A stretch of 55,299 nt of DNA from Pseudobacteriovorax antillogorgiicola (GCA_945898195.1 CAMDHM010000015.1:1-55299); one strand, 5' to 3'; positions 44,836 through 54,679 are shown, counted from the stretch's first letter. Numbers and translations are program-made. The notes: generated by a model not told the origin, from the letters alone.

Positions 44836-46740
44836 GTGGGCCACAACACCGAAATAATTAAATGCCTGAGCTTGGGGCTGCTTTTGGCTCTTCCTGGGAA
44901 GGGCTTTGCGGTCAGCGGTTTTTCTTTCGAAGCTGGGTTCGATCATCCTGTCGTACGCTGGATTGATACCTTGCCCACGGACGTTGAGCGCAGGCTTCGC
45001 CTCAATGCGCAACGCGACGTTATGATGACCCTCGGAAAGCAACTCGACGCCCAACTGAGAGATGAGGGGCTTCACCCATTTATTGAATTTCGTACCCAAG
45101 GCCGGGACCTAGGCCTGGCCAAAGGATCAGGGGAACTCGGACAGACCATCGAGTTCTGGCTTGCGGGAAAACGAATCTATGGATTCGGGATTAAAGCCGT
45201 CCCGCTGCCTTCAACAGACCAGAATATCTCTTTGGCTGGCAATATTCCGGCGCTCGATCAGGGGTCCGCCGAATTAGCCTTACAGCGCTTGGCGGATTGG
45301 CCAGATAAAGAAGCTTCCCTTGCCGTCGCCAGAGATAACCTTCAGCCGGGCAGTGGTCGAGAGGATGACAACGGAAATCTAATCGCTTCGGTTTCCGAAC
45401 CAGTCTTTTTTGCAACTGGGGCAAATCTCGTTCCAGCGTGGCGCTTCGAGCTAACCGTCGGGAGCATGCCGTATGAAGCGATCAGTGATGGTCACGAAAT
45501 TTTTCGCTTTTCCCCCCGTTTTTTTGACGCGACCCAAGCCTCAGCAAACATCTACAGCGCGAGCAAAACGGCGGGAACGCTCAAGAACGTCTATTTTTCC
45601 ATTACGGACGGGCAGAACAACCTTCAAAATAATTATTTCACAACCGCCATGGCGTATCCAACCCAGACAAGAGGCACCGTTCTCGTCGGCAAATTCGACT
45701 TTCCTGCTGATACAGCTCAGTTCAGAGAAGCCAATCTTTTTGGGCATGCCAGCGAACATTTGGACTACTTACTTGCCCAAGGCTATAAATGGACCAGCAG
45801 CAATCCAATCACCGTGCGGGTTTCTGAATGCTTAGAAGATACTTGTAATTGCAAAGCTGGCAGCACATGTTCCGATAAATCCAACGCCTATTACGCCCCA
45901 ATGGATAGCCAATATAAGACGCCATCCATCCGGGTCGCGGAAGGTGATGGCCTGTCCCTAAAGGATCTGCATTTTGACAGTGGCGTGGTAAGTCATGAAC
46001 TGGGTCACCACGTAGTCTTCTCTGCCATCACAACCTATTCAAAAAACACGGAGGCCCTGCAGCTCCACGAAGGCTTGGCCGATTTCTTCGTCATGATGCG
46101 CTCGGGCAGCCCATGCTTGGGCTCCGGGATTTGTCCATCAGGCGCCCTGTCAATTTGTTACACAAACCAGTGTCTGCGTACGGCTGAAAACGATCTACTT
46201 TATGGCTCTGCAGAATTTCTTGCTGCCGCTGATCACCAAAAGGGACAACTCATCTCTGGCTTGCTTTGGGACATCAAACTGTCCGGAGTAGACTCGGGTG
46301 ATTTGGTCAAAATCGTTCTTGGGGCCATTGACCTTCTGCCCCAGGCAGCCAATTTCGGTGATTTCACCAATGCGATTCAGAATTCCGATCGCATCTTATT
46401 CAACAGCACTCACCAAGGCACCATTGAACAAAAAATCTTGGGCCGCAGACTTAACGAGAGCTTGGCATCTGCTGGGGCGGGTCTCCCCACAGATTCTACA
46501 ACAAAACGCAAGTCATCCGGCAACTTGTTTGGTTGCACCGTGATGGCCAATCCCCCGATTTTTCCGCCCCAAGGAGAGTCGGCTGCTGGGCCGATGCAGA
46601 TGGGTATCTACGTTCACGCACCAGCAGGAATTCCAATACACGCGGCAAATGATTCTGGAATCGATATTTCCTTGGCCTTGCTTTTGGCGATCCCGCTCCT
46701 TGTCGGTGTACGATTCTTGGCCAAAAGGCTTCAATCATGA
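44836..46740 (+). CDS. Exported gluzincin-like zinc metalloprotease with C-terminal membrane anchor
   Basis: GTG 44836 has GGAGG four to five bases upstream and leads a signal peptide ending near GKGFA. Midway is SHELGHHVV (about residue 386) with LHEGLADFF (about 410), so the third zinc ligand is the Glu of EGLAD. Cys-rich stretches (CLEDTCNCKAGSTC and later CLGSGICP) suggest disulfides in an exported domain. The C-terminus has a hydrophobic helix (SLALLLAIPLLVGVRFLA) and basic residues, so it stays membrane-anchored. The domain before the HExxH resembles M36/M4 propeptides. It overlaps the next gene by four bases. Confidence 0.83.
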   Translation: MGHNTEIIKCLSLGLLLALPGKGFAVSGFSFEAGFDHPVVRWIDTLPTDVERRLRLNAQRDVMMTLGKQLDAQLRDEGLHPFIEFRTQGRDLGLAKGSGELGQTIEFWLAGKRIYGFGIKAVPLPSTDQNISLAGNIPALDQGSAELALQRLADWPDKEASLAVARDNLQPGSGREDDNGNLIASVSEPVFFATGANLVPAWRFELTVGSMPYEAISDGHEIFRFSPRFFDATQASANIYSASKTAGTLKNVYFSITDGQNNLQNNYFTTAMAYPTQTRGTVLVGKFDFPADTAQFREANLFGHASEHLDYLLAQGYKWTSSNPITVRVSECLEDTCNCKAGSTCSDKSNAYYAPMDSQYKTPSIRVAEGDGLSLKDLHFDSGVVSHELGHHVVFSAITTYSKNTEALQLHEGLADFFVMMRSGSPCLGSGICPSGALSICYTNQCLRTAENDLLYGSAEFLAAADHQKGQLISGLLWDIKLSGVDSGDLVKIVLGAIDLLPQAANFGDFTNAIQNSDRILFNSTHQGTIEQKILGRRLNESLASAGAGLPTDSTTKRKSSGNLFGCTVMANPPIFPPQGESAAGPMQMGIYVHAPAGIPIHAANDSGIDISLALLLAIPLLVGVRFLAKRLQS

Positions 46741-47807
46741 ACCTTCAACACCGCGGCTGGAGCCACCCCATGAAGGCCATCCATATCATGATGGTCTTCA
46801 TGGTCATACTGTTCATGGTAGCGCTCGCCATCAACACCTCCTCGGCTAAATCGTTTGCTCAGGGTGGCTCTGACCCACTGGATATTTCCGTTGCTTTGAT
46901 TTGGGAAGGCGAAGCACTGTCCTCGATCAACAAAGAGTCTTTGAGCGCATTTCGGCAAAAATTTAGCGCTGCTAAAATGATCCATTTTATCAGTCCGGTT
47001 TACTTTACCAGGGCGGTAAAAGATTCTCGCATCCGGGAGAACGAGCTAGCCAAGGCACTCGAGCTAATAGGAAAAGATGATGTTGTCGGAATTTACCTTA
47101 ACGGATGGAAATCGATTACCGAATCAGCCGGAGTGTCCTTCCGTAATAGTCCGACCTTTTGGGGGAATACATTAAGCCCCCGCCAATGCCTCGATGATTG
47201 CGGCAGAGAGGTGCTCATGACGGCCTATCCCGCCGATGACCTTCGAAAAATCATTCGAAAAAGCAGAGCACTTTTTGCTAAAAATGGTTTTGGCAACGCC
47301 ACGATCATGCAGGTGGCTGGAAATGCGGCTGGACCGGCGGTCTTAGGCGCAGCAAGCGCCGAGGGAATTACCCACGATTTTTCCGCAATTGCAGTGGAAC
47401 TTTTAGCCCCTCGCCTTTACCGGTACCCTTTGCGGCAACAGTTGAACGATCTGTGGAGCGGAGTTGGACCGTTGATGCGCCCCTTTGAACTAAAGGCAGG
47501 CAACGGCACCCTCACGCAAATGACGGCCAATGGCCTCAACCTCGAATTCATGTCGGAAACCGAAATCACCGCACGCCTCGATGCCATGATGGGCTCTGGC
47601 GATATCGCTCCTCCAAAAACACCGGCGACACGCCACCTATACATTGGCGTTTCCATGGAAACTTTTGCAATCAGCCAGCCAAAACTTGAATTCTCCCTGC
47701 AAGAGGTTTTCCGCAGGAGTTCCGAAATGAAGGGCTCACTGCGCTGGACAGCAGAGAATATATCTAAAATAAACGGGGCCTTAGGAGCATCCGACAGCAC
47801 CCACTAA
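46737..47807 (+). CDS. Exported protein of unknown function (possible distant polysaccharide deacetylase)
   Basis: It has an N-terminal hydrophobic signal; the first Met is at 46737, and Met 46770 (MKAIHIMM) is a plausible alternative start. The body has VGIYLNGWKSI, FRNSPTFWG, EVLMTAYPADDLRKII and EGITHDFSAIAVELLAPRLY. These faintly recall NodB-like deacetylases (a late Gly-Ile..Asp-x-Ser pattern), but the catalytic Asp and His motifs are not clear. I do not assign a function. It is translationally coupled to the metalloprotease. Confidence 0.6.
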   Translation: MNLQHRGWSHPMKAIHIMMVFMVILFMVALAINTSSAKSFAQGGSDPLDISVALIWEGEALSSINKESLSAFRQKFSAAKMIHFISPVYFTRAVKDSRIRENELAKALELIGKDDVVGIYLNGWKSITESAGVSFRNSPTFWGNTLSPRQCLDDCGREVLMTAYPADDLRKIIRKSRALFAKNGFGNATIMQVAGNAAGPAVLGAASAEGITHDFSAIAVELLAPRLYRYPLRQQLNDLWSGVGPLMRPFELKAGNGTLTQMTANGLNLEFMSETEITARLDAMMGSGDIAPPKTPATRHLYIGVSMETFAISQPKLEFSLQEVFRRSSEMKGSLRWTAENISKINGALGASDSTH

Positions 47808-47878
47808 AGGCCGTTGCATTTCCCTCGCAAAAGGCTTTAAATCCCTCACAAGACCTTTTCCATCTTTGGGGAATACTC

Positions 47879-49444
47879 ATGAATACGTTTGCACAAGGGC
47901 TCCTTGCGGCCTCGATTTCAACGATCTCCATGCTGTCGCTATCGTCAGTTTCGGTTGCGGCAAGCACGACGCGAGCACAATTTTCACCGAAAATAAGCCC
48001 CGCACTCGCCACCCAAATCAAGGCCGTTGAGGCCTCTGAAGCGCTTAATGACGGACAGAAAATCCCCGCACTTATCTACATGCTGGAACAGGCTAGCGTT
48101 GAAAAAGCATATGAACTTGAAAGCAAAGCCGATCGCGGAAAATATGTAGTCCGGGCCCTTGTGGCAACGGCCCGCAAATCTCAGCGCGGGCTGATTGCCA
48201 TGTTGAAATCCAAAAAACTCGAATACAAGTCGTATTATCTTGGCAATGCGGTCGCCATCATGAACGCGACCCCTACCCTTATTCGTGAGATCGCAAGACG
48301 TCCTGACGTTCAACGCGTGGTTGCAGACCCAAAAATCCGTGCGAAGTTTCCGTCAACCGATCGCCGGGAACGGTTAGAACCGCAGCCAAATGGAGCGGGA
48401 GACAATATCATCAAGATCGGTGCTGAGCGTGCATGGACAGAATTCGGAGCTCGCGGCGCTGGGATTGTAATCGCCGGACAAGACACCGGTGTGCAGTGGG
48501 ATCACCCAGCCCTTAAAAACCATTATCGCGGGTGGAATGGAACCACGGCAGATCATACCTATTCATGGCATGATGCAATTGAGAAGCCGGTCAACACGGA
48601 CGAGGTCAACACCTGTGGCTACAACGTAAAAGTTCCCTGCGATGATAACTCTCACGGCACCCACACGATCGGGACCGTGGTTGGCGATGACGGTGGCGCC
48701 AACAAGATCGGAGTTGCTCCGGATGCTAAATGGATCGCTTGCCGGAACATGGATGCCGGCTTAGGGGCTCCACATACCTACCTTGAATGCTTTGAATTTT
48801 TCCTCGCACCGTACCCGCAGGGCGGCAATGCCGCCACGGACGGCAAACCCGAGTTGGCACCTAATGTGATCAACAATTCTTGGGGCTGCGATCACAGCGA
48901 AGGATGCGATGGTAGTGAATTTCTTGGTGTCTTGAAATCCCTTGAAGCCGCTGGAATCATGGTCGTTGCTTCTGCTGGCAATAGCGGTCCTGGTTGCGGA
49001 ACAATCGATTCCGCACCGGCACACCATACGGAAGAAACTTTATCTGTTGGTGCCCATGATCACCGCTCGGACAAGATCGCAGGTTTTTCGAGCCGCGGAC
49101 CGTCCATTTTTGATAACGGCACTGGACCTGATGTGACTGCTCCTGGAGTCGACGTCCGGTCCTGTACGCCTGGCAACGGATATGCATCTTTTGGTTGGAG
49201 TGGAACTTCCATGGCTGGACCCCATGTGGTCGGACAGGTCGCCTTGATGTGGAGTTCTGCGCCAGCTTTGATCGGCAACATTAAAGATACGATTTCCCTC
49301 ATTCGTCGGACCGCCCACAGCCGGACGACCACCGAGTCCTGCGGAAAGATTCCCGGCACTGCAGTACCAAACAACACCTTTGGTTATGGAACAATTGATA
49401 CGTACGAATCGGTGAAAGCAGCAAAAGCTGAGTTTGGTGGATGA
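47879..49444 (+). CDS. Subtilisin-family (S8) secreted serine protease
   Basis: Signal peptide, then an I9-type propeptide (about residues 40-155), then the catalytic domain. The triad is Asp in AGQDTGVQW (about 201), His in NSHGTHTIG (about 258) and Ser in SGTSMAGPH (about 441). The oxyanion Asn is in SAGNSGPGCG. Several Cys pairs suggest disulfides. It would be secreted and processed. It follows the metalloprotease/unknown pair by 71 bases and overlaps tatD. Confidence 0.93.
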   Translation: MNTFAQGLLAASISTISMLSLSSVSVAASTTRAQFSPKISPALATQIKAVEASEALNDGQKIPALIYMLEQASVEKAYELESKADRGKYVVRALVATARKSQRGLIAMLKSKKLEYKSYYLGNAVAIMNATPTLIREIARRPDVQRVVADPKIRAKFPSTDRRERLEPQPNGAGDNIIKIGAERAWTEFGARGAGIVIAGQDTGVQWDHPALKNHYRGWNGTTADHTYSWHDAIEKPVNTDEVNTCGYNVKVPCDDNSHGTHTIGTVVGDDGGANKIGVAPDAKWIACRNMDAGLGAPHTYLECFEFFLAPYPQGGNAATDGKPELAPNVINNSWGCDHSEGCDGSEFLGVLKSLEAAGIMVVASAGNSGPGCGTIDSAPAHHTEETLSVGAHDHRSDKIAGFSSRGPSIFDNGTGPDVTAPGVDVRSCTPGNGYASFGWSGTSMAGPHVVGQVALMWSSAPALIGNIKDTISLIRRTAHSRTTTESCGKIPGTAVPNNTFGYGTIDTYESVKAAKAEFGG

Positions 49445-50265
49445 ATTCGTTTTACTGTGATGTTCATACCCACGTTACCCACGAGCGCTTTCGCGACGAC
49501 CAAAAACAGGTCATCGCGAGGGCGATCGACCTTGGTCTTGGTGCAATTGTCACCAACGGCCTTAATCCCGCGTCAAACCGCGAGATATTAGAACTTTCCG
49601 CAAGCATTCCCCAGATCAAGCCAGCCCTTGGAATTTATCCCACCGATGCGATCAACCAGATACTTCCGGAAGACTATCCTTATCGAATCGACCACTTTGA
49701 TGTTGATGCTGAAATTGCGTTTATCCGGCAATGTGCTGCACAAAAAAAAATCATCGCCGTAGGGGAATGCGGCCTAGATGGATATCTAGTCGGTCCAGAG
49801 ACCTTTCCCCTGCAGGAAAAAGTATTCGAGGCTCTGATTGGCATAGCCATCGAGCACGACCTACCGGTGATCGTGCACAGTAGAAAACGTGAAGTCCGTT
49901 GCGCCGAAATTCTGGCTAGCTTGGGCGCCAAAAAAGTCGACTTTCACTGTTTTGGTGGCAAATCTAAACACGCGCAAAAATGGGCGGAGGAACACGGCTG
50001 GTATTTTTCAATTCCAGCCAATGCGCGCGTATCAGAGAGTTTCAAAAAGATGCTTTCGTCCCTGCCACCGGATTTTATTCTTACCGAAACCGATGCTCCC
50101 TATATGGGCCCGGTTCGCGGCGAACGCAACGAGCCGGCCAATGTCATTGGCACCGTGGCCTACCTTGCAGAACTTCGCGGTTGGCATGAAGAGGACGCAA
50201 AAAAAACAGTTTGGAGCAATTACCTCAAACTGTTTGGAGAATTCAATAATTCGAAATCAACATAG
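49441..50265 (+). CDS. tatD: TatD-family metal-dependent hydrolase
   Basis: A TIM-barrel nuclease or hydrolase. Metal ligands are CDVHTHVTH (HxH), VGECGLDG (Glu), VIVHSRK (His), DFHCFGG (His) and ILTETDAPYM (Asp). TatD proteins are DNases in repair and quality control; despite the name they do not move proteins. The ATG overlaps the subtilisin stop (ATGA), an odd pairing that may reflect only co-transcription. Confidence 0.9.
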   Translation: MNSFYCDVHTHVTHERFRDDQKQVIARAIDLGLGAIVTNGLNPASNREILELSASIPQIKPALGIYPTDAINQILPEDYPYRIDHFDVDAEIAFIRQCAAQKKIIAVGECGLDGYLVGPETFPLQEKVFEALIGIAIEHDLPVIVHSRKREVRCAEILASLGAKKVDFHCFGGKSKHAQKWAEEHGWYFSIPANARVSESFKKMLSSLPPDFILTETDAPYMGPVRGERNEPANVIGTVAYLAELRGWHEEDAKKTVWSNYLKLFGEFNNSKST

Positions 50266-50364
50266 CAACTAAGGCAGCTTTCACTGCCCCCCCAGCTGGT
50301 TCCTTCTGCACGGGCAAAATCTTTTTTCCTGGCGGATCGAGAGCAATATCTGCGCACTCTTTTT

Positions 50365-50402
50365 TGATTGCCCCTGTTATTTTTAAGCGGGGCGCCTTTT
50401 TT
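50365..50402 (+). terminator. Weak terminator candidate after tatD
   Basis: GCCCC (50370-50374) can pair with GGGGC (50389-50393) across a 14-base loop, and a six-T run begins at 50397. The loop is long and the stem short. The rest of 50266-50461 shows no gene. Confidence 0.25.
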
Positions 50403-50461
50403 GGCGGGGCGGCCCGAAGTGGACGGTCTTTTCATCAGTTTTAAGCTGGCAGCATAATAAA

Positions 50462-51473
50462 GCGGCATTACAGGTCATACTGCTGATATTATTGCTTGGG
50501 CCGAGACAAACAGGTAAGAGCACGTTACTCAAAAGTCGCGCCTCTGCCAGACGGAGCAAACATTGTTATCGATGAAGTGCAGCGCCTACCCGCCGTACTT
50601 AATACCGTGCAAAAAATAATCGACCGACCAAGTGACAAATCAAAGATCCGGCGATTTCTCCTGTCGGGATCATCTACCGGAAAGCTTCGCAGAGGAAATG
50701 CCAACCTGCTTCCTGGGCGGATATTTATTCACAGTATGTTTCCATTACCATATTGGGAAATATCAGCCGACGCGCCTGATCAATGGAGTCTCGATGTCGC
50801 TTTGAGCAAAGGCACACTGCCAGAAATTTACCTTAACGACTATGGCGCTGATCTTCTCAGCAGCTACGCGAGATTTCTTGATCTTGCCGCTGAGAATTCC
50901 GGACAAATAATAAATTACTCAAATCTGGCATCAGACAGTGAAATCCCAAAGGAAACATTGCGAAGGTTTTATGATGTGCTTTGCGACACTCTGCTTGTTC
51001 ACAGAGTACCAAGCTACACCGATGTAAAAACAAAACGAAAAGCGACCCAAAAGGAATTATTCATTTTCTTCGATATGGGTGTAAGAAACGCCGTTTTAAG
51101 AAAACCTCGAAATACTTTTACTCCGCCAGATCTGGGCAAACTTTTCGAACAATGGATGGTGACACAGGTAATCGCATTCAATAGCTATCACAAAAAGGAA
51201 TGGCTCATTTACTTCTACCGAGATGACGCCAAAAATGAGGTAGATCTTATTATTGATGTTGGAACCAAAATCATCGGAATTGAGATCAAATACAGTACAT
51301 CGTTTAAAGTGCCATTTCTCGATGGACTAAAGGCATTCGCAGATGTCTGCAAAAAACCCGTAGAACTAATACTTGTCTATCGCGGTAACGATCGCCAACA
51401 GAGAGACAATATTGATGTCATTCCCTACCAGCATTTTCTGACCGAGACGATATTCGGTATCGGCAAGAGTTGA
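50462..51473 (+). pseudogene. Broken AAA ATPase/DUF4143 (nuclease-like C-terminus) gene
   Basis: The family has an N-terminal ATPase (AAA_14), a winged-helix/DUF4143 part and often a PD-(D/E)xK-like C-terminus. Here LLGPRQTGKSTLLKS (Walker A) lies at 50492 in one frame, but Walker B (ANIVIDEVQRLP) comes about 12 codons later in another frame. In intact proteins 50-60 residues separate them, so about 45 codons are missing and the frame has shifted. From there to 51473 the frame is open (FLLSGSSTGKL, DVKTKRKATQKEL, EVDLIIDVGTK and IEIKYS). It looks A/T-richer than its neighbours. No good start exists for the truncated part. Confidence 0.7.
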
Positions 51474-51602
51474 TAGATCCAGCTACTTAGTCGCCCCTAA
51501 CCCGTAGTGTCCATTTTTTCAAAGTGCGAGTCGGTAATCGAGGCTAAGACCATCAATGATTCGATTCCTGCAAATCGACGACGATGACACACCACTGCTG
51601 CC

Positions 51603-52251
51603 TTAGAAGACTGACAAAGAGCAGCCGATCACTATTTGTGAATTGGGTGAGAGCCACAACCTTACCGACCGGAATTCATGGTGAACCAATGTTTCCAGAG
51701 CAACCCCGTACCATGGGTTCGCCCTCTCGACTTGCGTCTGACCGGTCAGATAGCGCGCAACGCCGCCAACTGGAGTTCGTCCAGCTGAAGATCAGAGCCC
51801 AAGTAACGATACTTGGCCAATTCTGGATCGCGGGTTTGCAATTCAACCAGCAATTCTTCCTGCCATGCAACGCCATTCAAAAAAGTGATAGAAGCGTCGG
51901 CGGGATCGAATACTCGGCACCGATGGAGGCTAGAATTTCTTGAGCGCCGGCAATGACAAACTTGTAGGTCATCGTGATGTTTGGCTCGCCGGGAAGGCGG
52001 ACGGCTCGATCTGGCGGTCAAGAACAGTGGAGCCATATAGACCGTCGATGTCCCCAGTTTGCCAAAAACACCCTGATCAAAGGTCACCGGCTTTCCCAAA
52101 GAACGTCTCACCGCAAAACGGGCTAGTTCGGGATCAGAACGTAATTCCGCGGTGAGCTTGCTCGTCCGTTCCGGAAGGACTTCAAAATCGACCGGAGATT
52201 CAAGCCTGCGTTTTACCGCTACAGAACGACAGAAAATTGCATCGTTGACAT
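51603..52251 (-). pseudogene. Frame-broken gene of unknown function downstream of the cyclase
   Basis: Starting at ATG 52251 or 52242 on the minus strand, four to five bases beyond the cyclase stop, coherent protein is visible in changing frames. The pieces are RLESPVDFEVLPERTSKL and RSLGKPVTFDQGVFGKLG, then MTYKFVIAGAQEILAS in a second frame, then FLNGVAWQEELLVELQTRD back in the first, then LTGQTQVERANPWYGVALE in a third, ending in TAA 51603. That is a protein of about 210 residues broken by at least four frame changes. I do not recognise the family. The pattern is a decayed gene or local sequence errors. 51474-51602 shows nothing. Confidence 0.5.
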
Positions 52252-52255
52252 CTCC

Positions 52256-54679
52256 CTATCCGATCCGTGGCAATTTGAATTCATCATCTGCAAATGAATA
52301 CTCAAGCAACACCCTGTTGAATGCCGCCGACTGCTCTTCGGAAAACCCGTTGATCAAAAATCCATGGACAATATTGCGACCGGAGCCGTGGCAAACCCGA
52401 ACTTCGGCTTCGATTTTTGAAATGTCGCAACCAGATAATTTTTGACGTAAGTCTTCATTTTCAATTTCAAACACAAAACGGGATCCACGCGCGAACAGCG
52501 CAGGAAGTCTAGCTGCAAAACCCCTGCCGGAAAAGTTCACCAGCTCACATGAACCAAGTTCATTTGTGAGTATGATCGACTTGCCATGGGGTACGACCCA
52601 TCGCCGGTCCACACGTTCAATCGCAACGGTCTTCCGGAAAGCGTCCATCAATTTAACTTTTAACTGTGGTTGCGAAGCAAGGGGATCAAACTCAAAGGCT
52701 TCAACCAGCGCATTCATATGTTTAATCCGGACAAATTTCCGCACCAAACCAGAATTTCTCACGTCCGGCATTGCCAGCGAAAAGGTTGTCGAGCTGATAA
52801 GGATTGTGCCTGCATCGCACGCATCTTCCAGCCTTTTGGCGAAATTGACGCCTCCACCGATGATGGTTATGTCCATCCGTTTCTCGGTCCCAAGGTCACC
52901 AAGGAGGCATGTCGATGAGTTAATTCCAATCCGCACTGGAAGTACGGGCAGGCCTGAACCCAACGCACCTTCATTTCGCAGCAAATGATCCCGCTGAATT
53001 TTCAGCGCGCAATCGAATGCACGAACCGCGTGGTCCAACTGTTCCCCATTGGAGTCGATCTCTTGTCCAAAATAAGCAAGGAGGCCGTCACCCAGGCTCT
53101 TGTCAATCACGCCTTTATATTCCAGGACGGACTTGCTGACATCCGCCAGAAAATCCCGCAAGTAATCGAAAACCTCCTGTGCCCCCCGCCGTTCAGAAAA
53201 CAGCGAGAATCCTGCGATATCGATGAACATGACGCTGATCGAGACTTCGCGGCAGGCAAGGTCCATGCGCTCTGGATGCTGAGCCATGGACTTCATCGAC
53301 TCGTTGGACACCCGGCCATCAAAAGCTGCAGCCACTTTGATCGCATTCGCACGGCCCAGGTTCGCCTTCCGGGAAATGACAAGGCATCCTCCCGTCATGA
53401 TCGACACCACCGGGACAAGCCAAGGAACAGCCATTTCACCAAAAACAAAACTGCATGTGCAGACGGCAGTCCAGATCACACTTGCGCCAACCAAAGCAAG
53501 CAATCCCGCTGACACAGGAAACCAAATTGCAAGGACAAGTCCTATCAAGCCACCACTGAGCCACCAGAGGGGTTCAAAGGGAGCCCCGGAGATAAACTCC
53601 CCAGTGACGAGGCTGTTCCCAATCGCCGCAATGGCGAAACTTGCAGGCATCAGGCCCAGCGGGGTTGGGACTGCGGAGTCACCGGCATCGCCGCTGGTGG
53701 AAAAACCAATGAAGACGACATCATCTGCGACGAGGGTCGCCGCTGCCGCCACTTTGCGTGTCGCGGGATCAAGAAAATGCTTTAATGAGATCGCTGATCC
53801 CGCGATCTTTTTTCGGGCAACCGTGTTTGGTAGCATCTCGCCTTGATGATTGACTGGAACCCGGAAGCCGTTCACCAGTAAAAATCCATTCCCCGGAGAC
53901 CGACTTCCAAACCCAGCGATCATGATGTTCGGCACCAGCGAGTTATCTCGTCCGTGACTTGCGGCAGGCACCATCATGTTTTGCAAATAATCGACGGCAC
54001 CAATTCCAGAAAAGCCCGGCAATAATTTCGGATCGGGACCATAGAGGTAATCGGCGGACCTGTCGTTTGAAAAGAATTTCAGGCTCGCAAGTTGTGCAGG
54101 GATCGGAATCGCGGCATCAAGGCCCCATGATGCCGGGCCAAATGAAGGCACGGATGAGGCTGAAATTTTGTTGCGAAATGCATTATCCGATTGAGAAAAA
54201 TACGCACCTGCAACCACCGGAACATGATCGCGTTCCCGGATGGCTTGAAGGGATTTCACGAACCCCGTCGCGTCACCAGCATTGGAACCGTTGGGCAGTA
54301 TCCCAAACACTTTGTTGATGATAATCGATTTTGGCTTGCGCGCAGAGATGGCGTCGATCACGTCAATCCACTGGGACAAGGAAGGTTCAGCAGCCCCAAG
54401 CCATGCCATGGCAGAATCGTCAAAAAGTATTACCCTGAGTTTTTTTGAAATGTTTGGACCGCGACCCGCGGCTTCCCTTGCCCGGTAAAGCAGCGGCAAG
54501 TCCAATCTGGTCTTCAGGTATTCCCCAATATCCCCCAGACCAAACAGACATCCGACAAACACTGTGATCAAACCGTAAGCAACCCATCTTGCCCAGTGAA
54601 TTCCGGGACGCCGAAATCGGCTGGCCAGATCCGACCCGCTGATGGCTGATGGACTAAATTTTATTTTGCCCTGGTTCAT
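52256..54679 (-). CDS. CHASE2 sensor-class III nucleotidyl cyclase-PilZ fusion
   Basis: An 807-residue membrane protein. A helix at about 32-50 is followed by an extracytoplasmic CHASE2 domain (about 60-330, VILFDDSAMAWLG) and three helices (about 355-440). The cyclase has both metal Asp residues (MFIDIAGFS, about 485; GDGLLAYFG, about 531), a Lys before the second, and DITIIGGGVNFAKRLE with the Asp, Asn and Arg. All catalytic positions are present, and Lys/Asp favour ATP, that is, an adenylate cyclase. The C-terminal segment has RVDRR (about 690) and NFSGRG (about 713), matching PilZ RxxxR and [DN]xSxxG motifs that bind c-di-GMP. This would allow c-di-GMP to modulate cAMP synthesis. Confidence 0.88.
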   Translation of the reverse strand: MNQGKIKFSPSAISGSDLASRFRRPGIHWARWVAYGLITVFVGCLFGLGDIGEYLKTRLDLPLLYRAREAAGRGPNISKKLRVILFDDSAMAWLGAAEPSLSQWIDVIDAISARKPKSIIINKVFGILPNGSNAGDATGFVKSLQAIRERDHVPVVAGAYFSQSDNAFRNKISASSVPSFGPASWGLDAAIPIPAQLASLKFFSNDRSADYLYGPDPKLLPGFSGIGAVDYLQNMMVPAASHGRDNSLVPNIMIAGFGSRSPGNGFLLVNGFRVPVNHQGEMLPNTVARKKIAGSAISLKHFLDPATRKVAAAATLVADDVVFIGFSTSGDAGDSAVPTPLGLMPASFAIAAIGNSLVTGEFISGAPFEPLWWLSGGLIGLVLAIWFPVSAGLLALVGASVIWTAVCTCSFVFGEMAVPWLVPVVSIMTGGCLVISRKANLGRANAIKVAAAFDGRVSNESMKSMAQHPERMDLACREVSISVMFIDIAGFSLFSERRGAQEVFDYLRDFLADVSKSVLEYKGVIDKSLGDGLLAYFGQEIDSNGEQLDHAVRAFDCALKIQRDHLLRNEGALGSGLPVLPVRIGINSSTCLLGDLGTEKRMDITIIGGGVNFAKRLEDACDAGTILISSTTFSLAMPDVRNSGLVRKFVRIKHMNALVEAFEFDPLASQPQLKVKLMDAFRKTVAIERVDRRWVVPHGKSIILTNELGSCELVNFSGRGFAARLPALFARGSRFVFEIENEDLRQKLSGCDISKIEAEVRVCHGSGRNIVHGFLINGFSEEQSAAFNRVLLEYSFADDEFKLPRIG

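Noticed and set aside
50206..50233. Inverted repeat near the end of tatD (acagtttg / caaactgt) as a terminator
   Set aside because: It lies inside the coding sequence and has no T run after it.
50266..50461. A coding gene between tatD and the DUF4143 remnant
   Set aside because: Only a short minus-strand frame without a family match or ribosome-binding site; treated as intergenic.
52566..52988. Plus-strand frames antisense to the cyclase/PilZ gene
   Set aside because: The minus-strand reading has all cyclase motifs; the plus-strand frames match nothing.
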